The notes under the pieces were generated by a model, which was given only the letters and a program-made list of their open reading frames with translations, did not search any database and was not told where the DNA came from. Position numbers and translations under genes: made by a program. A DNA stretch of 64,000 nt from Dermatophagoides farinae (taxonomy: Eukaryota; Arthropoda; Arachnida; Sarcoptiformes; Pyroglyphidae). Each line of letters begins with the position of its first letter. Positions within the stretch are counted from its first letter, which is position 1. The stretch is taken from assembly GCF_024713945.1 (NCBI RefSeq), contig NC_134680.1, forward strand, positions 947,001 to 1,011,000, written 5' to 3'. This document shows, one piece after another, positions 14,201 to 28,974 of the stretch.

Positions 14201-17200
14201 CGGTGTTATCTGTGAAGTGTTCGTAAACCAAAGATCACGACATGTATCGACAACAAGTCTTCGAATACCTTCACCATCATCATTGATACGGCGAACAATT
14301 TTGACTGCCATTTCACCACATTTTTCATATTCAGGAAATTCAATACAAAAATCTCGAAGTATTTTAATCACACGTTTACGAACGGAAATACCCGTATCAA
14401 GTATACGATCACCAATAAGATCAGAATAACGTTGAACAAGATTCTGATCTTTTGATTGTAATACAAATCTACCAATTAGATCGACTGTTGCTTCACGTAC
14501 CGATGTAGAAGGATCAAGTAATGCAGAACGCATTGCATTTTGTAGATCAGAACGTGATAACAATTGTGTAGCACGATCAATAGTACTTGAACTAAGTATA
14601 TTTGATAAACATTTCATTGCACGGCTTCTTTGTGTCGTATTCGATGTATTCGATAATGATGCTGTCACATGTGAGATCGATATGTCAAATAATCTTGAAT
14701 TGGTTGAAAAATGAACAAATTCCATATACTGTATACATAAAGCGGCAGTCGAAATAGCAACAACTGAACCAGAATCATCATTGAATTTTGATTGATTCAA
14801 TTTCTGTAGAAAATCTTGTTCATTCTGTTCATTTTCAGTAAAATATCTATCCTTGATCCAAATGGAACCAAGACAAAGTTTTTCTCTATATAATTTTTCC
14901 GAATTAAAATAATCGATAAGATAATTGTAAACTTTGACAACGAAATTTCCATCTTTTTGTTTTTGTTCCAATTCCTGCTGCTGTTGTTGTTGTTGTTTTT
15001 CACGATTTCTATTCTTCTTGATTGGTTTAACATCAGGTTCTTGTTCGATTGTTGAAAATGTTGTCTGCAATTCTTTGATGGTTTCATCTTTTTCGGCTAA
15101 AAATTGTGCAAATTTCGAACAAACAATAGATAGATATTCAATGGCTAATAAACGTGCCGCTAATGATGATGTTTGTGATTTATTTTGCTGTTGTGGTGCT
15201 AGATATGAAATCAACAACTTTATTATAACCTGTACAATCAATATTGATGCCGTCTGATGTGGTGAATGTAATTGATCCAATAGATCATTCAATAATGATT
15301 CGAATATTAATTTGAAATCAACATCTGAATTACCACCACCAGATGAATGATTATGACATTTGCGCAGAAAATGTGATAGAAAACTACTGATTATCTGTAA
15401 TGCGGCTGTCGATTGTTTTGTCAATGAATCACGTGTGTGCGTTTGAGTTGTATTGGGCTGAAAAAATGCATTTGTTAATCGTATCAACATTTGTGTTAAT
15501 ACAGAATCTTTACGGTGTGATTTTTTCGTCGGTATTTTCGATAATGAATTCAAAAGCTCTTCAAGTATCGATATACGATGTTTTTGATATTCTTCAAATA
15601 CATGGCATAATATTTCTATAGAAACAAATTGCATTTCGGCCGTATTTTGTAATAGGAACAAGGCACTCATTGAGATCCTGGTTAATGATAGAATCAAAGT
15701 ATCTGTCAGTGAACCTTTTGTTCGAAGATTAATGAATTCAAATAATAATTGTAATAATTGTGTCCATCTAGTTACATGTCGTTTGGAAACACCAAAATGT
15801 TGATATTGATGATACGATGATGATGATGATGATTTAGATTTAGATGATTTCGTTGTAGATGTTGTTACATGTGTGGCAGCGCTCAGATTATTGGATAGAA
15901 AATCAACAATAACTTCAATCAATTCTTCCAAACTAATCAATTGGGTTTGATCGGCTCCAAATGATGATTGATTCTGACCGGATGTCGATGTCATCAGATG
16001 TAGCGCTGATTGTGATGCATTACAACATAATTCCCAATAATGTTGTCGTTCATTTACATTTTCATCATCATCATTATCATTGTTCATTGTGGATGAATCA
16101 CCATGTGATGATGACATTGCTGCAACAGATGATTTACTTTTATATCGTGTTAACCATATATTCAATTGATTCGATAATACCGTTAAGAATAGTATTAATT
16201 TCTTTCTTTCAATTTCACCGATACGATTTGTTTGTTTTAATTTAGCTGATAAAATCATTATCTCTTTTAATTGATCTGAATCTATTGATACATTAAATGA
16301 CATTCCATTCAAATGATTTGCCGATGCTATATCGAATCCGGATTTTATTCTTTTATTAGTATTACGACTATTTCTATTATGCTGTTGTTGTTGTTGTTGA
16401 TGATGATGATATTTTTGGTATTGATTATTATTATTATTATTTTCATAACCTGAATTATAATAATCATTATCACTTGTATCATTATAGCCACCCATGCCTG
16501 TATTAACATCACCGGCATATAATTCACTATAATAATCATTAAAATCATTGCACGATGTTTGTAAAATTTGATCAATTATCTGTTCAAATCTCACTACAAT
16601 ATCCACGGATTTTGACAAAAATGCCGCATCATTATCGATATCGGTGAATTGATATTTAACAGAACGTATCTGTGGTTTGACCATTTCAATTTTAGGCCTT
16701 GCCGGTGGTTGTTGATATAATGGTTTACGATTATAATTTATTGTCGCTGGTGTTGTCGTTGTTGTAGAAGTAGTGGAAGATTTACGTTGTGATGTAGCAG
16801 GTAGTTGCCAATCTTTATCATCTATCGATGATGATGTAGCATGTAGCTGCCATTCTTTATCATCTATTGATGATGATGATGATGATTGTGTACCATATTC
16901 ATTTTTAATATTAGCCGCTGCCGCCGCCGCAGCCATTGTTCGTGTTGTTGGCATTTGATTCATTGAATTTGAATTGCTATTATTATTATACATTGTATCA
17001 GATATTGAATCATTGGTCATTATCATTGCTTGAGAATTATTATTATTTGGTATCATTTGTTGTTGATTATAAGGTTGTTGTTGTTGCGGCGGCTGCTGTT
17101 GTTGTTGATTTGTTGCAAATGCTGCAGCATTTGCTTGTATAGCTTTGGCTGCCGCATCTCTTTGTCGACTTTTTACACGTTCACCAAGTGATGAATAATT

Positions 17201-18352
17201 TTGATTCTGATTCTGTAATTGTTGTTGTTGCTGTAGATATTGTTGTTGTTGTGTATGATGAGTATGATTTTCGGATTCTATTTTGATTGTATTATTTACA
17301 TCTTGATGTGGTTGTTGTTGTTGTTGATGATGATGAATATTGGTTCTTTGTTGTTGCTGTTGTTGATGATATTGTGGTTGTTGTTGTTGATGATGATGAT
17401 GATTCATTTGTGAATATTCGTTATTATTATTATTGGACAATAAATCATGTCCTTGATGGCTGCCGGTCAATACTGAAGAATGTTGTTGTTGTTGTTGTTG
17501 ATGAGAATGCAGGTTTTGTTGTTGTTGTTGATTGTGGTGATGATGATGATGCTGTGAATATAAATCATTTGATGTTGATGAATTGGCCGATGTGGTTTCA
17601 GCCACCGCTGATGAGGATGATGATGTCGTTGTCGTTGATGATGGATAAATAGATGATACATTTGCAGCGATAGCAGCAGGTGTCGTAGCCGCTGATGATG
17701 TTGACGATGGTGTTGATGATGCTGCTGCTGCTGCTACTGATAATTGTGAATTAAGAAAACAACCACGTGCTAATAATTCGTGTAATAATTGTGATGGTTG
17801 TTGATGATGACTTGGACTTGGTCCACCACCAGTCACTGTTTGTTGATCCGATGATGGTGATTGCTGTGTATTCGAAGTACCGGATGCCGGTGATGTTGAT
17901 GAATTATGATGTTGTGAATGATTCAGATGAAATGTAACATCGCTCAAATGTTGTTTGGCTATCAATAATGCCTGCTGTATCTGTGGCACCATTGTTAAAT
18001 CATTGAGCAATGTATTCCTTGCCGATGTCATATTGACATTTAAACCGGTGATCAATGAACGTGTGTGCGATGATTTATCCTGTACGGCTGTTGGTAATGG
18101 AAGTTCAGTGAGTACATCGCATAATGATTGACAACAGGCCAATGTAACTGATGAATCCATGTTTGCATCAAATGAACCGAACATATGTTGTAATGGTAAA
18201 CCGGCACCAGTAGTACCGGATGTATTGGTACCGCCACCACCTGGACCAGGACCAGGTCCAGTTCCAGCCGTTGCCGATGCAGCAGCTGTGAGACCATTTC
18301 CGTGGCTAGTAGTGGATGGTCCACCTATTAGGCTATTTATGGGATGATTCAT
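11237..18352 (-). CDS. Nipped-B: Nipped-B / NIPBL (SCC2) cohesin loader, three exons
   Basis: Exons 18352-11921, 11850-11432 and 11369-11237 join in frame (CAG|GTTTGT with TTAG|ATT; AC|GTAAGT with GATAG|A) to give 2327 aa. SCC2/NIPBL, with MAU2/SCC4, loads cohesin onto chromosomes in the nucleus and stimulates its ATPase. The identity is certain from the HEAT-repeat core: around residues 1280-1400 it reads SVREATVDLIGRF, then RILDTGISVRKRVIKILRDF, then INDDGEGIRRLV, the most conserved block of the family. The N-terminus (CCQSLCDVLTELPLP) resembles the MAU2-binding segment, followed by hundreds of residues of Gln/His/Asn/Ser linker. The C-terminus is acidic after a KKKRKRIV basic patch. The length lies between fly and human proteins. 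The start is the first ATG of the frame. The 6.4-kb first exon is unusually long. Confidence 0.95.
16791..16874 (-). repeat. two 42-bp tandem units inside Nipped-B
   Basis: Units 16791-16832 and 16833-16874 differ at a few bases. On the coding strand they give two 14-residue copies, SSIDDKEWQLHAT-like and SSIDDKDWQLPAT-like, in the low-complexity N-terminal half. This is a recent in-frame duplication. Confidence 0.85.
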
Positions 18353-18842
18353 TTTTGTTATTTTCTTGAATAAGATAATTTTTCAATTCTGATATATAAT
18401 AATTAAGAACACTAATTAATAATGTGATGATGAAAAAATTAGAAGATTATTATTTCAATGATGATAATAGCCACAATTAAAATTAAAAAAAACGATGATT
18501 GGATGAAATTTGACAAAAAAAAAAACAATCTAAGAATCAATTCAAATGTTGTTAATGTTGATAAACAGATTATGATATCGATTAAGAATTCAAATGAGAT
18601 TCGTATCCAATATTTGAGGGGTGTGTCGCTGGTTGGTGGGTGTGCTTTTGGTTGATTTGAAACTTTCAATTGATTCAATGGATGAATTTGGAAATTTATT
18701 GCGACATGATTGTGAAGAATAAATTTAAGGAAAAAAAACTAGAATTCCAAATGACAAAAAAAACGTCAATATTTGCACAATAGATTCGAATTTCTCATAC
18801 CTTTACGAAAAATTTTTTTTTTTGGCGGCTTAATACAGCCTG

Positions 18843-18876
18843 ATTTCAGTGGCCGTGTTCAGGACACCACTGAAAT
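18843..18876. repeat. 10-bp perfect inverted repeat, 14-nt loop
   Basis: ATTTCAGTGG at 18843-18852 is the exact reverse complement of CCACTGAAAT at 18867-18876. The loop contains a further TGT..ACA pairing. It lies about 0.5 kb upstream of the Nipped-B start, in sequence of higher complexity than its surroundings. It could be a structured RNA element or a binding site; nothing decides between these. Confidence 0.7.
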
Positions 18877-20443
18877 GGATCTCAGATTTCTTCGAAATTC
18901 AGATTGAATTATGTTGAAAAACAAAACACAGAATAGAATTTACGATTTGTAGGTGAAAAAAAAGTTGAATAAAAATAATGGATTCCTATTAATTATAGTG
19001 TTCATTGTATTCCATCACCAGAATAATCTCTGTGTGGTAAATGATGGACCAGAAGAAAAAATTTATCTTCTTCACGTTATTATTATCATTTGATGGTCGA
19101 TATCTAATTGAATTATGTCACATACATACACACACACACACAAAAAAAAAATTTAAAAAATGGTCATCATGATTATATTCTTAATAATTGAAATCAATGT
19201 CATTATTTGTTGTTGTTGTTGTTATTATTATTAATTATAAAAAAATTTGAAATACAAGCGGCGGCGTCGGCGATGTAGAGATGAAAAGAAAAGAAAACAA
19301 CAACAATAACAAAAAACATCAAAAATTATTTCATTTTCATATTTTAGATTCACAAATATTGTACCATTTTTTTTTCATTTACGGATTACAATAAAAAATT
19401 GAATTTTAATTGAATTGAATAATTTTTGTTTTTGTTGTTGTTTTTGTTGTTGATGACTGATGATGGTCGTCGTGATGATGATGATAATGGTGGTGGTGGT
19501 GGTAAATGTTGATCCGAAACCAAAAATATCAAAATTAGCATCTCATCATCAGCATCATTATATCTCCCTCGCTCGTTGTTTTTTTCTATCATCATCATCA
19601 TCAATATCAACAACCAAAAAAAAAATTTTTTTTTTTTTTTTTTTTTTTTGGTTCTCTCAATTGGTCTGACTTTTTTTTTCTCCAAGATATTCGATTGAGG
19701 ATGAAAAAAATGACCACTACCATAGTAAGGTAATATAATGTTTTTTTTTCGAACCACTACTATTGAGGATTCTCTTTTTTTTCGTACACGCACATAAATA
19801 TATTCAGTCAGACATTTTGTCATCATCATTACAGTGAAAAGAAAAGATAAAAGATGAATTGAGGAGGATGAACAGATATTTTGCTCAATTTGCTGCTACT
19901 ACTTTCGATCATTTCCATATTATATTGCTACTACCTTGTTGGGTTTTTTTTTCGTTTGCTGTTGTTGTTTCTTCAATTCCATTCAAAGAGGACGTCATCA
20001 TTTTTTTTATTGGTGTATTATTCCTTGGTCTAATTTAAATATATCAATTTGGATCATTTCATTTTGGGTATATTTTTTGTGCCATTATCAATGTATGCAT
20101 GCGGTAGCTGGTCTTGTTTGACGTAGGGGTTTTTTTTCATTAACTGGCTCGATTCAAATAAAAAAAAACTCGTTTACATTTTGGAATCATCAAAGATATA
20201 GCACATCCTGGATCAAGGGTTCTTTTTTACCATTCTGGTCATCATCATTCAAATTAAGCTAGGTAATTGCTTGATGATAATATATGATTGATATAAGCTA
20301 AAAACTGGCGCGCGTATCACATTCTGGACGTCTATCATCATCATCACAATCACCCTCTTTTACCACTGAACCACTACAACTAGACTTATAGACTAGACTA
20401 GACAATATATATTGCAAATAAAGAAAAAATTCTAACGCTTTGT

Positions 20444-20457
20444 CTGCCATCTAGTGG
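20444..20457 (-). promoter_or_regulatory. CTCF-like motif
   Basis: The plus strand reads CTGCCATCTAGTGG, whose reverse complement CCACTAGATGGCAG fits the classical CTCF core. A copy differing at one base lies 793 bp to the right in the same orientation. Motif match only; occupancy is unknown. Confidence 0.5.
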
Positions 20458-21236
20458 ATACGGTTTCTATCATCATAACAGTTAAAGAAAAAAAAATTTT
20501 TATTTTATAATTTGTTGTGGTCAACGGCAAAAAAGGGTTGCAATATAGAATAGCCAAAGACTGAAAATAGCCAATCAAAAAATAAAAGATAGTTAAATAA
20601 ATTAGCGCAATAAAAAATAGCGAAAAATAATACGTTATTTATGAAATGCCATGTCACAATGTTTGTGCTCGATGAGTGTATGTGTTTATACTCGTCGTCG
20701 TTTATTAAGATTTGGAATGTCATATGTCCAACTTGAATGCTTATGAAGGTAGTTTAGAACGAACTGTTAATTATCTTTGATATTATATTTTTGGTAATTA
20801 TTGTTATTGCTTCTTGTTATTGTTATTTCTACATGTTGGATGTCGATTATTTACTTTGGTTGTGGTGTCCTTGGCCCGAAATTCTAATGGTCAACAGTGC
20901 CATTTTTACATGTTGATCCGTTATTTTCCCAATTATGTAGGCCGCTATCCACCTGTTGCATATTGTGACAGTCGATACAATTGTTTAGGTGGGCGAGTTG
21001 TTGCGGGATCACACGAAATGCTCATACTATAGTGCATTCTAGTTGGATCGATACTGCTCTAGTCCATGTACTTTTCTTTTTTTATTGATTCATGAATTTT
21101 CATATGTATTATAAATCGTGGATCGGGAAATTAAGCGAAATAAGCGGGATAGGCCATTTGGTTGGTATCCATGCGATCCGAATTGGTTAATTCAATGAAA
21201 AAAATGAACAATGAACAAAAAATGAAAAACTAGCAG

Positions 21237-21250
21237 CTGCCATCTTGTGG
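21237..21250 (-). promoter_or_regulatory. CTCF-like motif, second copy
   Basis: The plus strand reads CTGCCATCTTGTGG; the reverse complement CCACAAGATGGCAG again fits the CTCF core. It has the same orientation as the site at 20444-20457. Confidence 0.5.
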
Positions 21251-21464
21251 TTATCGTTGGATTTTTCATTGAACAAAAAAAAAAAGAATAGATCTCACGA
21301 TAATTGAAATTGCGCTTGGTCACAAAATCCAGCCAAAACCAACCAGTCAGATATTTACCCACCCGAACAATACACAAACACACACAGACACAGACATCGT
21401 ATATATAGACACAAATAGACGGGACCCGTTATTTTAAATTCTTTCCCACAAAATTTTTCTCTTT

Positions 21465-22535
21465 TATGTTGTGTATGTGTGTGTGTATTGTTGTTTGGCT
21501 ATTGAATTTTGAAAATGACACACACACACACACACACACGCGCACGTGAATATCATTCTCGTTTCCCAGCTGCATATGGAAAGAAAATATTATTCTGCTT
21601 TGTTGAATGAAAAAAAAAAACGAAAACGAATGTAATTTTTTTTTATTCATTTTTTTTCTCATACATTTTACACACTAACACACACACACACACACATTTG
21701 GCGCCAAATCCATTTTTTCCAACAAAAAAAAAAAAAAATTTGCACCAAAATTCAAGGACAATTTTCAATGTAATAATATATAATGAAATCTTAGGTCAAC
21801 GAATTATACTGAATATAATATATACTGAAATGATGAACCGGAAATCAAGTAGAATGAAGATTCTCGTTCCGTAATTTTTGTAGGACTGTGTGTGTGTGTG
21901 TGTGTGTGTGTGGATATTGCGGGGGTGAACAACAACAACAACAAATCTTTATGTATACAATTCACATTTGATTTTTTTTTCTATTCATTCATTCTTGTTG
22001 TTATCTCTCTTATTACACACACACACACACACACACAAAACTCACACACACACACATACAAAACACACGAATGTATGAATGAATAAAACAAGAAAAAATA
22101 CAGCAGCACATGCGTTACATATGAAATAACTATTTTTTTTTTACTTTTTTTTTGAAAAAAAATAATATTTTGCCTGTGTGTGTGTGTGTGTGTGTTTGCG
22201 TGTGTGTGTTGTGTGTGTGTGTGTGTGTGTGTGTGTAGGATCGATCCTCAACAACAAATATACACACACACACACACACACACACGCAAAAATAAAAAAA
22301 GAACGCCATTACTTGTGTGTGTGTGTGTGTGTGTGTGGATGTTGGTTTGAATTAATGTTTGTGAGTGTGTTGTATTTTTGTCAGTGTGTGTGTGTTGTAT
22401 ACTATTATCGTCATCGTCGCCCTTTGTGAATGTGTGTGTGTGTGTGTATATTTTGCTCGGGTCCGTTTTCTTTCTTTTTTTCTCTTGTTTTTATAGTTGT
22501 GGTCTGAATTTGATGTGTGTGTGTGTGTGTGTATT
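21465..22535. repeat. TG/CA microsatellite cluster with alternating orientation
   Basis: About a dozen TG or CA tracts are packed into 1.1 kb. The main ones are CA 21518-21539, CA 21676-21697, TG 21887-21911, CA 22015-22036, TG 22173-22194, TG 22211-22236, CA 22262-22285, TG 22314-22337, TG 22427-22448 and TG 22514-22531. The neighbouring TG 22211-22236 and CA 22262-22285 tracts flank the palindrome GGATCGATCC (22238-22247), so this part can fold into a hairpin. The cluster ends about 430 bp upstream of the zinc-finger start codon. Confidence 0.9.
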
Positions 22536-22966
22536 TGGTATATTCAAAAGTTTTTTTTCATATATTCGTGTTTGTTGTTTTTTTTTCTGGTTCACATTCG
22601 TTTCGTTTCATTTCATTTTCTTTCTCTGTCTCTCTATCTCTCTCTCTCTCTCTCTCCATCACACAATCATAGTCTTTAGGGATTCTATTTCTCACATACC
22701 ATTTTTTTTTTGCTTATATGTCGTCGTCATCATCATCACCATCATTATTCGTATTTCGTTGGTTAGTAAAGGTTCATTTTGCTGATTTTTTTGTTTGTTA
22801 TTAACATGATGATTGGGCGTGTGTTTTTGTGTTGAATGAAATTAAATTGTGTTCAACAATAATTGAAAAACAGCAGCAACAACAACAAAAAAAAACAAAA
22901 ACAAACATAAATTCTACTTACCATCATTGATTTTTCAATCATTCACTCATTCATCAATTGTTTCAA

Positions 22967-26020
<3,054 letters not shown>

Positions 26021-26261
26021 TAATAATGATGATGATTATTCGATTTTGATCCATTTATTCATCATTTTCTTTTTATCAACACATGATTATCTTTTTATCT
26101 TCATTAGCATTTTTGTTCTTCATTTATATAAACAAACAAACCAACAAATTTCACAGATAATAATTTTGTTAATAATACAAAAACAAAATTTCATCTTTTT
26201 GTTCCATAATTCATCATTTGATTCTTAATTGACCATTGATTCATTCACATATCCGTCGATA

Positions 26262-26293
<32 letters not shown>

Positions 26294-27057
26294 TGACCAA
26301 TCATTAATATATTAATATATGATATACTTGAATATATTGTTGTTGTTGATAACAATATTATAAGATAGGCACACTATCCATCAAAGAAGAAAAAAATTTA
26401 ATAAATGTCATTTATAAGTACACATACGAATGAACAATCATTTGCGAATATATGTGCCTTATACATATAAAAAAAATTATATATAAATAATATAAGGAAC
26501 CACTACCGCACACACACCCACACCCATACACACACGCACACGCACACCCCCAAAATAATTAAAATCACTTGGTTAACTAAATGAATTCTAATTGTAATTT
26601 AAAATTTTTTTTTTGTGCATGATCACATCACCATCATCATCATCATCATTTGGCAACATCTTTTATTGATTATTGATTGGTAAATTTTTTTTCTGTTCAA
26701 AATAACAATAAACCTATTTTTCATTTTATCCACGGAAAATTGATTTTGTTGCTTATTTTATTAAAATTAGAAAAAAAAATCAAATTATTTAAGAAGAAAT
26801 TTATCAAATCAATTAACAATTATTTCAGATGATGATACATTGTTTTTTTTCTGGAGAATTTAGAGATAAAAATTTGCAGTATAAAAAATATTGATGATGA
26901 TGATTTGATCTTTGAAAAAATAAAAAACAGAGAGAATTTTTGATTCAATTTTTTTTGGATAGATATTTGACAGACAGACAAGTTTGGTTTGATTCCGTTT
27001 GTTTGGTTTTTTTTTTGGTTTGAGAGAAAAAATAAAACAATGTTGATCAATCGTTTG
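26021..27057. other. convergent intergenic stretch, 3' UTRs
   Basis: This lies between the ends of the zinc-finger gene (plus) and the sphingomyelin-synthase-like gene (minus). It holds a CA run (26265-26293), a CAT tract (26634-26649) and AATAAA-type signals near 26399 and 26706 usable by the zinc-finger transcript. No gene is seen. Confidence 0.6.
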
Positions 27058-28974
27058 TTAAACAATCATCAACATCAATGGCTGACGTTTAGATTTCATA
27101 AAAATTTTCCATGGCCATTCAAATGAATTTACAATCTCTATCTGATGATGTATTGTATTTTTTTCGAAATATTCAAATATTGTATACCACCATGTATTCA
27201 ATGGATTCCTTTCTAATTGACATTGTTGGTGATGATGATGATAGATAAATGATTCTCCCGATGTTAATGGATGATTATTATTGTTATTATTTTTATTTGA
27301 ATCGGAATCTGATTTAATAACTATAGACGTATCTGTTGATTGATGATGATTATTATGTTCATTATGATTGTAATGATTATCACACTGTGATGATTGTTTC
27401 AAAAATGAACATTGTTGTTGTTGTTGTTGTTGATGGTAGTGACTATGAATAATGGCATAATGGCACAACATGTGATAAATATAAAATATCAATTGACTAA
27501 TAACAATAGCTAAAACAACATCGACCATATAATGACCTCTTGCGACGAGTATGGCAATAATTCCAGTACCGACCAATAAATGGTAGCCATATTTGATGAA
27601 TTGAAAATAAATAGGACGACGATCAGATAACCAATAATAAACAAGAAATAGATCAGCTATTTTGAAAAAGAAAAATTTACAATCTTTAGCTATTTGAATC
27701 TAGAAAAACTTATGATACTACTTACATGTTACAAGTATGACCGTATGACCAGAGAAAATAAAATCTCCACAATATGTATGATGGCCATTGACTGAAAGGC
27801 CCATACCGACAGATAGATAAATGATGCGCCACATAACAGTTTTGAATAATTCCCAAGCCGATGTTTCCTGTAGATTGAGCCTTGGTGCACAATAATAATC
27901 TTTATTCGAAACGGGAACTTGTGTTACTGACATACAAATGGCACGAAAAATGTATAATAAACCAAGAATAATGAATAAACGTGAAATTATAATCCAACGA
28001 TATCGATGACTTGCAATCATTAATAGGACGGATGCACTCATAAACATGATAATATATTCAGATACATTCAATGCTAGATCATATTTTGGTAACAAATCGA
28101 ATGCAATATCTGGTAATGTTGCCGTATCATATGGAACACGTTCATGTATAATGGCTAAAATATGGAAAAAATATTCATATTTGAATTATTAATATATCAA
28201 AGTATTCGAATAATAATAATTGTTATTATTATTATTACCTAAGACAGCAAGATTGAATATGACACCAACACAAAGAAATAAAAATGATGATAGGAATGTT
28301 GATAGATTGGCACGTAATGTTAATAGACTAGAATTGATCATCATTGATGATGATGATGACGATGATGATATATTTGCTTCTTCCGTTTTTGTATTCATTG
28401 TTGTTGTTGGTGGTGGTGGTGTTGTCGAAATTTCTATACAATAATTATTATCATGGATATGATGATGATTATCGGAAGGACTATTTGTGGCCATCAAACG
28501 ATGTTCATCATCACAATCATCATCCGATAAATGATTTTTATTATTATTTACTTTATTATGATTAGCAATTGAATTTATATGAGCTTGATCAACGACATTA
28601 GTACCGGTGTTTAATGATTGTTGTGAAATGTTGATGATTTTATGATGAATATTATCAAACAGATGATGATGTTGATGATCATCATAATGATGAATTTGAG
28701 GTTGTTGTTGATGATGATGATTATTATTATTATAGCTACTATGATTGATGGCCACCGTTTTTGTATTGCCATTCATCATTGGTTTCATAGTTTGATGGTG
28801 ATGATTTTCAGTTTTGTTTTTGTGATGGTGATGATGATGATGAAGATGATTATTTGAAATAGTGCCATCAAGTTGACCGTTAGAAATGTCATCACCATTG
28901 TGATGACCATTGTGGTGGCCACCACCTCGATCGTCATCATCAAATTCATTGATTCGATAAACATCATTGGCCAT
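27058..28974 (-). CDS. sphingomyelin synthase family protein (SMS/SMSr), three exons
   Basis: Exons 28974-28239, 28154-27726 and 27656-27058 join in frame (TTAG|GTAATA, ACAT|GTAAGT) to give 587 aa. The family moves a phospho-head group from a glycerophospholipid to ceramide in Golgi or ER membranes. After a roughly 210-residue His/Asn-rich N-terminus come membrane segments starting at LSTFLSSFLFLCVGVIFNLA. The family signature CGDFIFSGHTV lies near residues 374-384 (catalytic His about 382), and a second motif GHYMVDVV carries His about 430 and Asp about 434. The C-terminus WWYTIFEYFEKN matches the family's conserved tail. The catalytic triad is thus intact. No SAM domain is visible, unlike typical SMSr/SAMD8. 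The residue before the second His is Gly, where I recall Asp or Glu in animal enzymes. Whether the product is sphingomyelin or ceramide phosphoethanolamine cannot be read from sequence. Confidence 0.92.

Larger units (their letters stand above)
18353..22966. other. intergenic region between Nipped-B and the zinc-finger gene
   Basis: This 4.6-kb head-to-head interval must contain the promoters of both flanking genes. No coding gene is supported. From left to right it holds an inverted repeat (18843-18876), a T-rich run (19628-19651), two CTCF-like sites bracketing a less repetitive block (20444-21250), and a dense TG/CA microsatellite cluster (21465-22535). An ORF at 20814-21032 lies in the less repetitive block, but I recognise no family in it. 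Confidence 0.6.

Noticed and set aside
22178-22785. ORFs with Cys-Val repeats in the TG tracts
   Set aside because: Dinucleotide TG read in frame gives Cys-Val; this is microsatellite, not coding.
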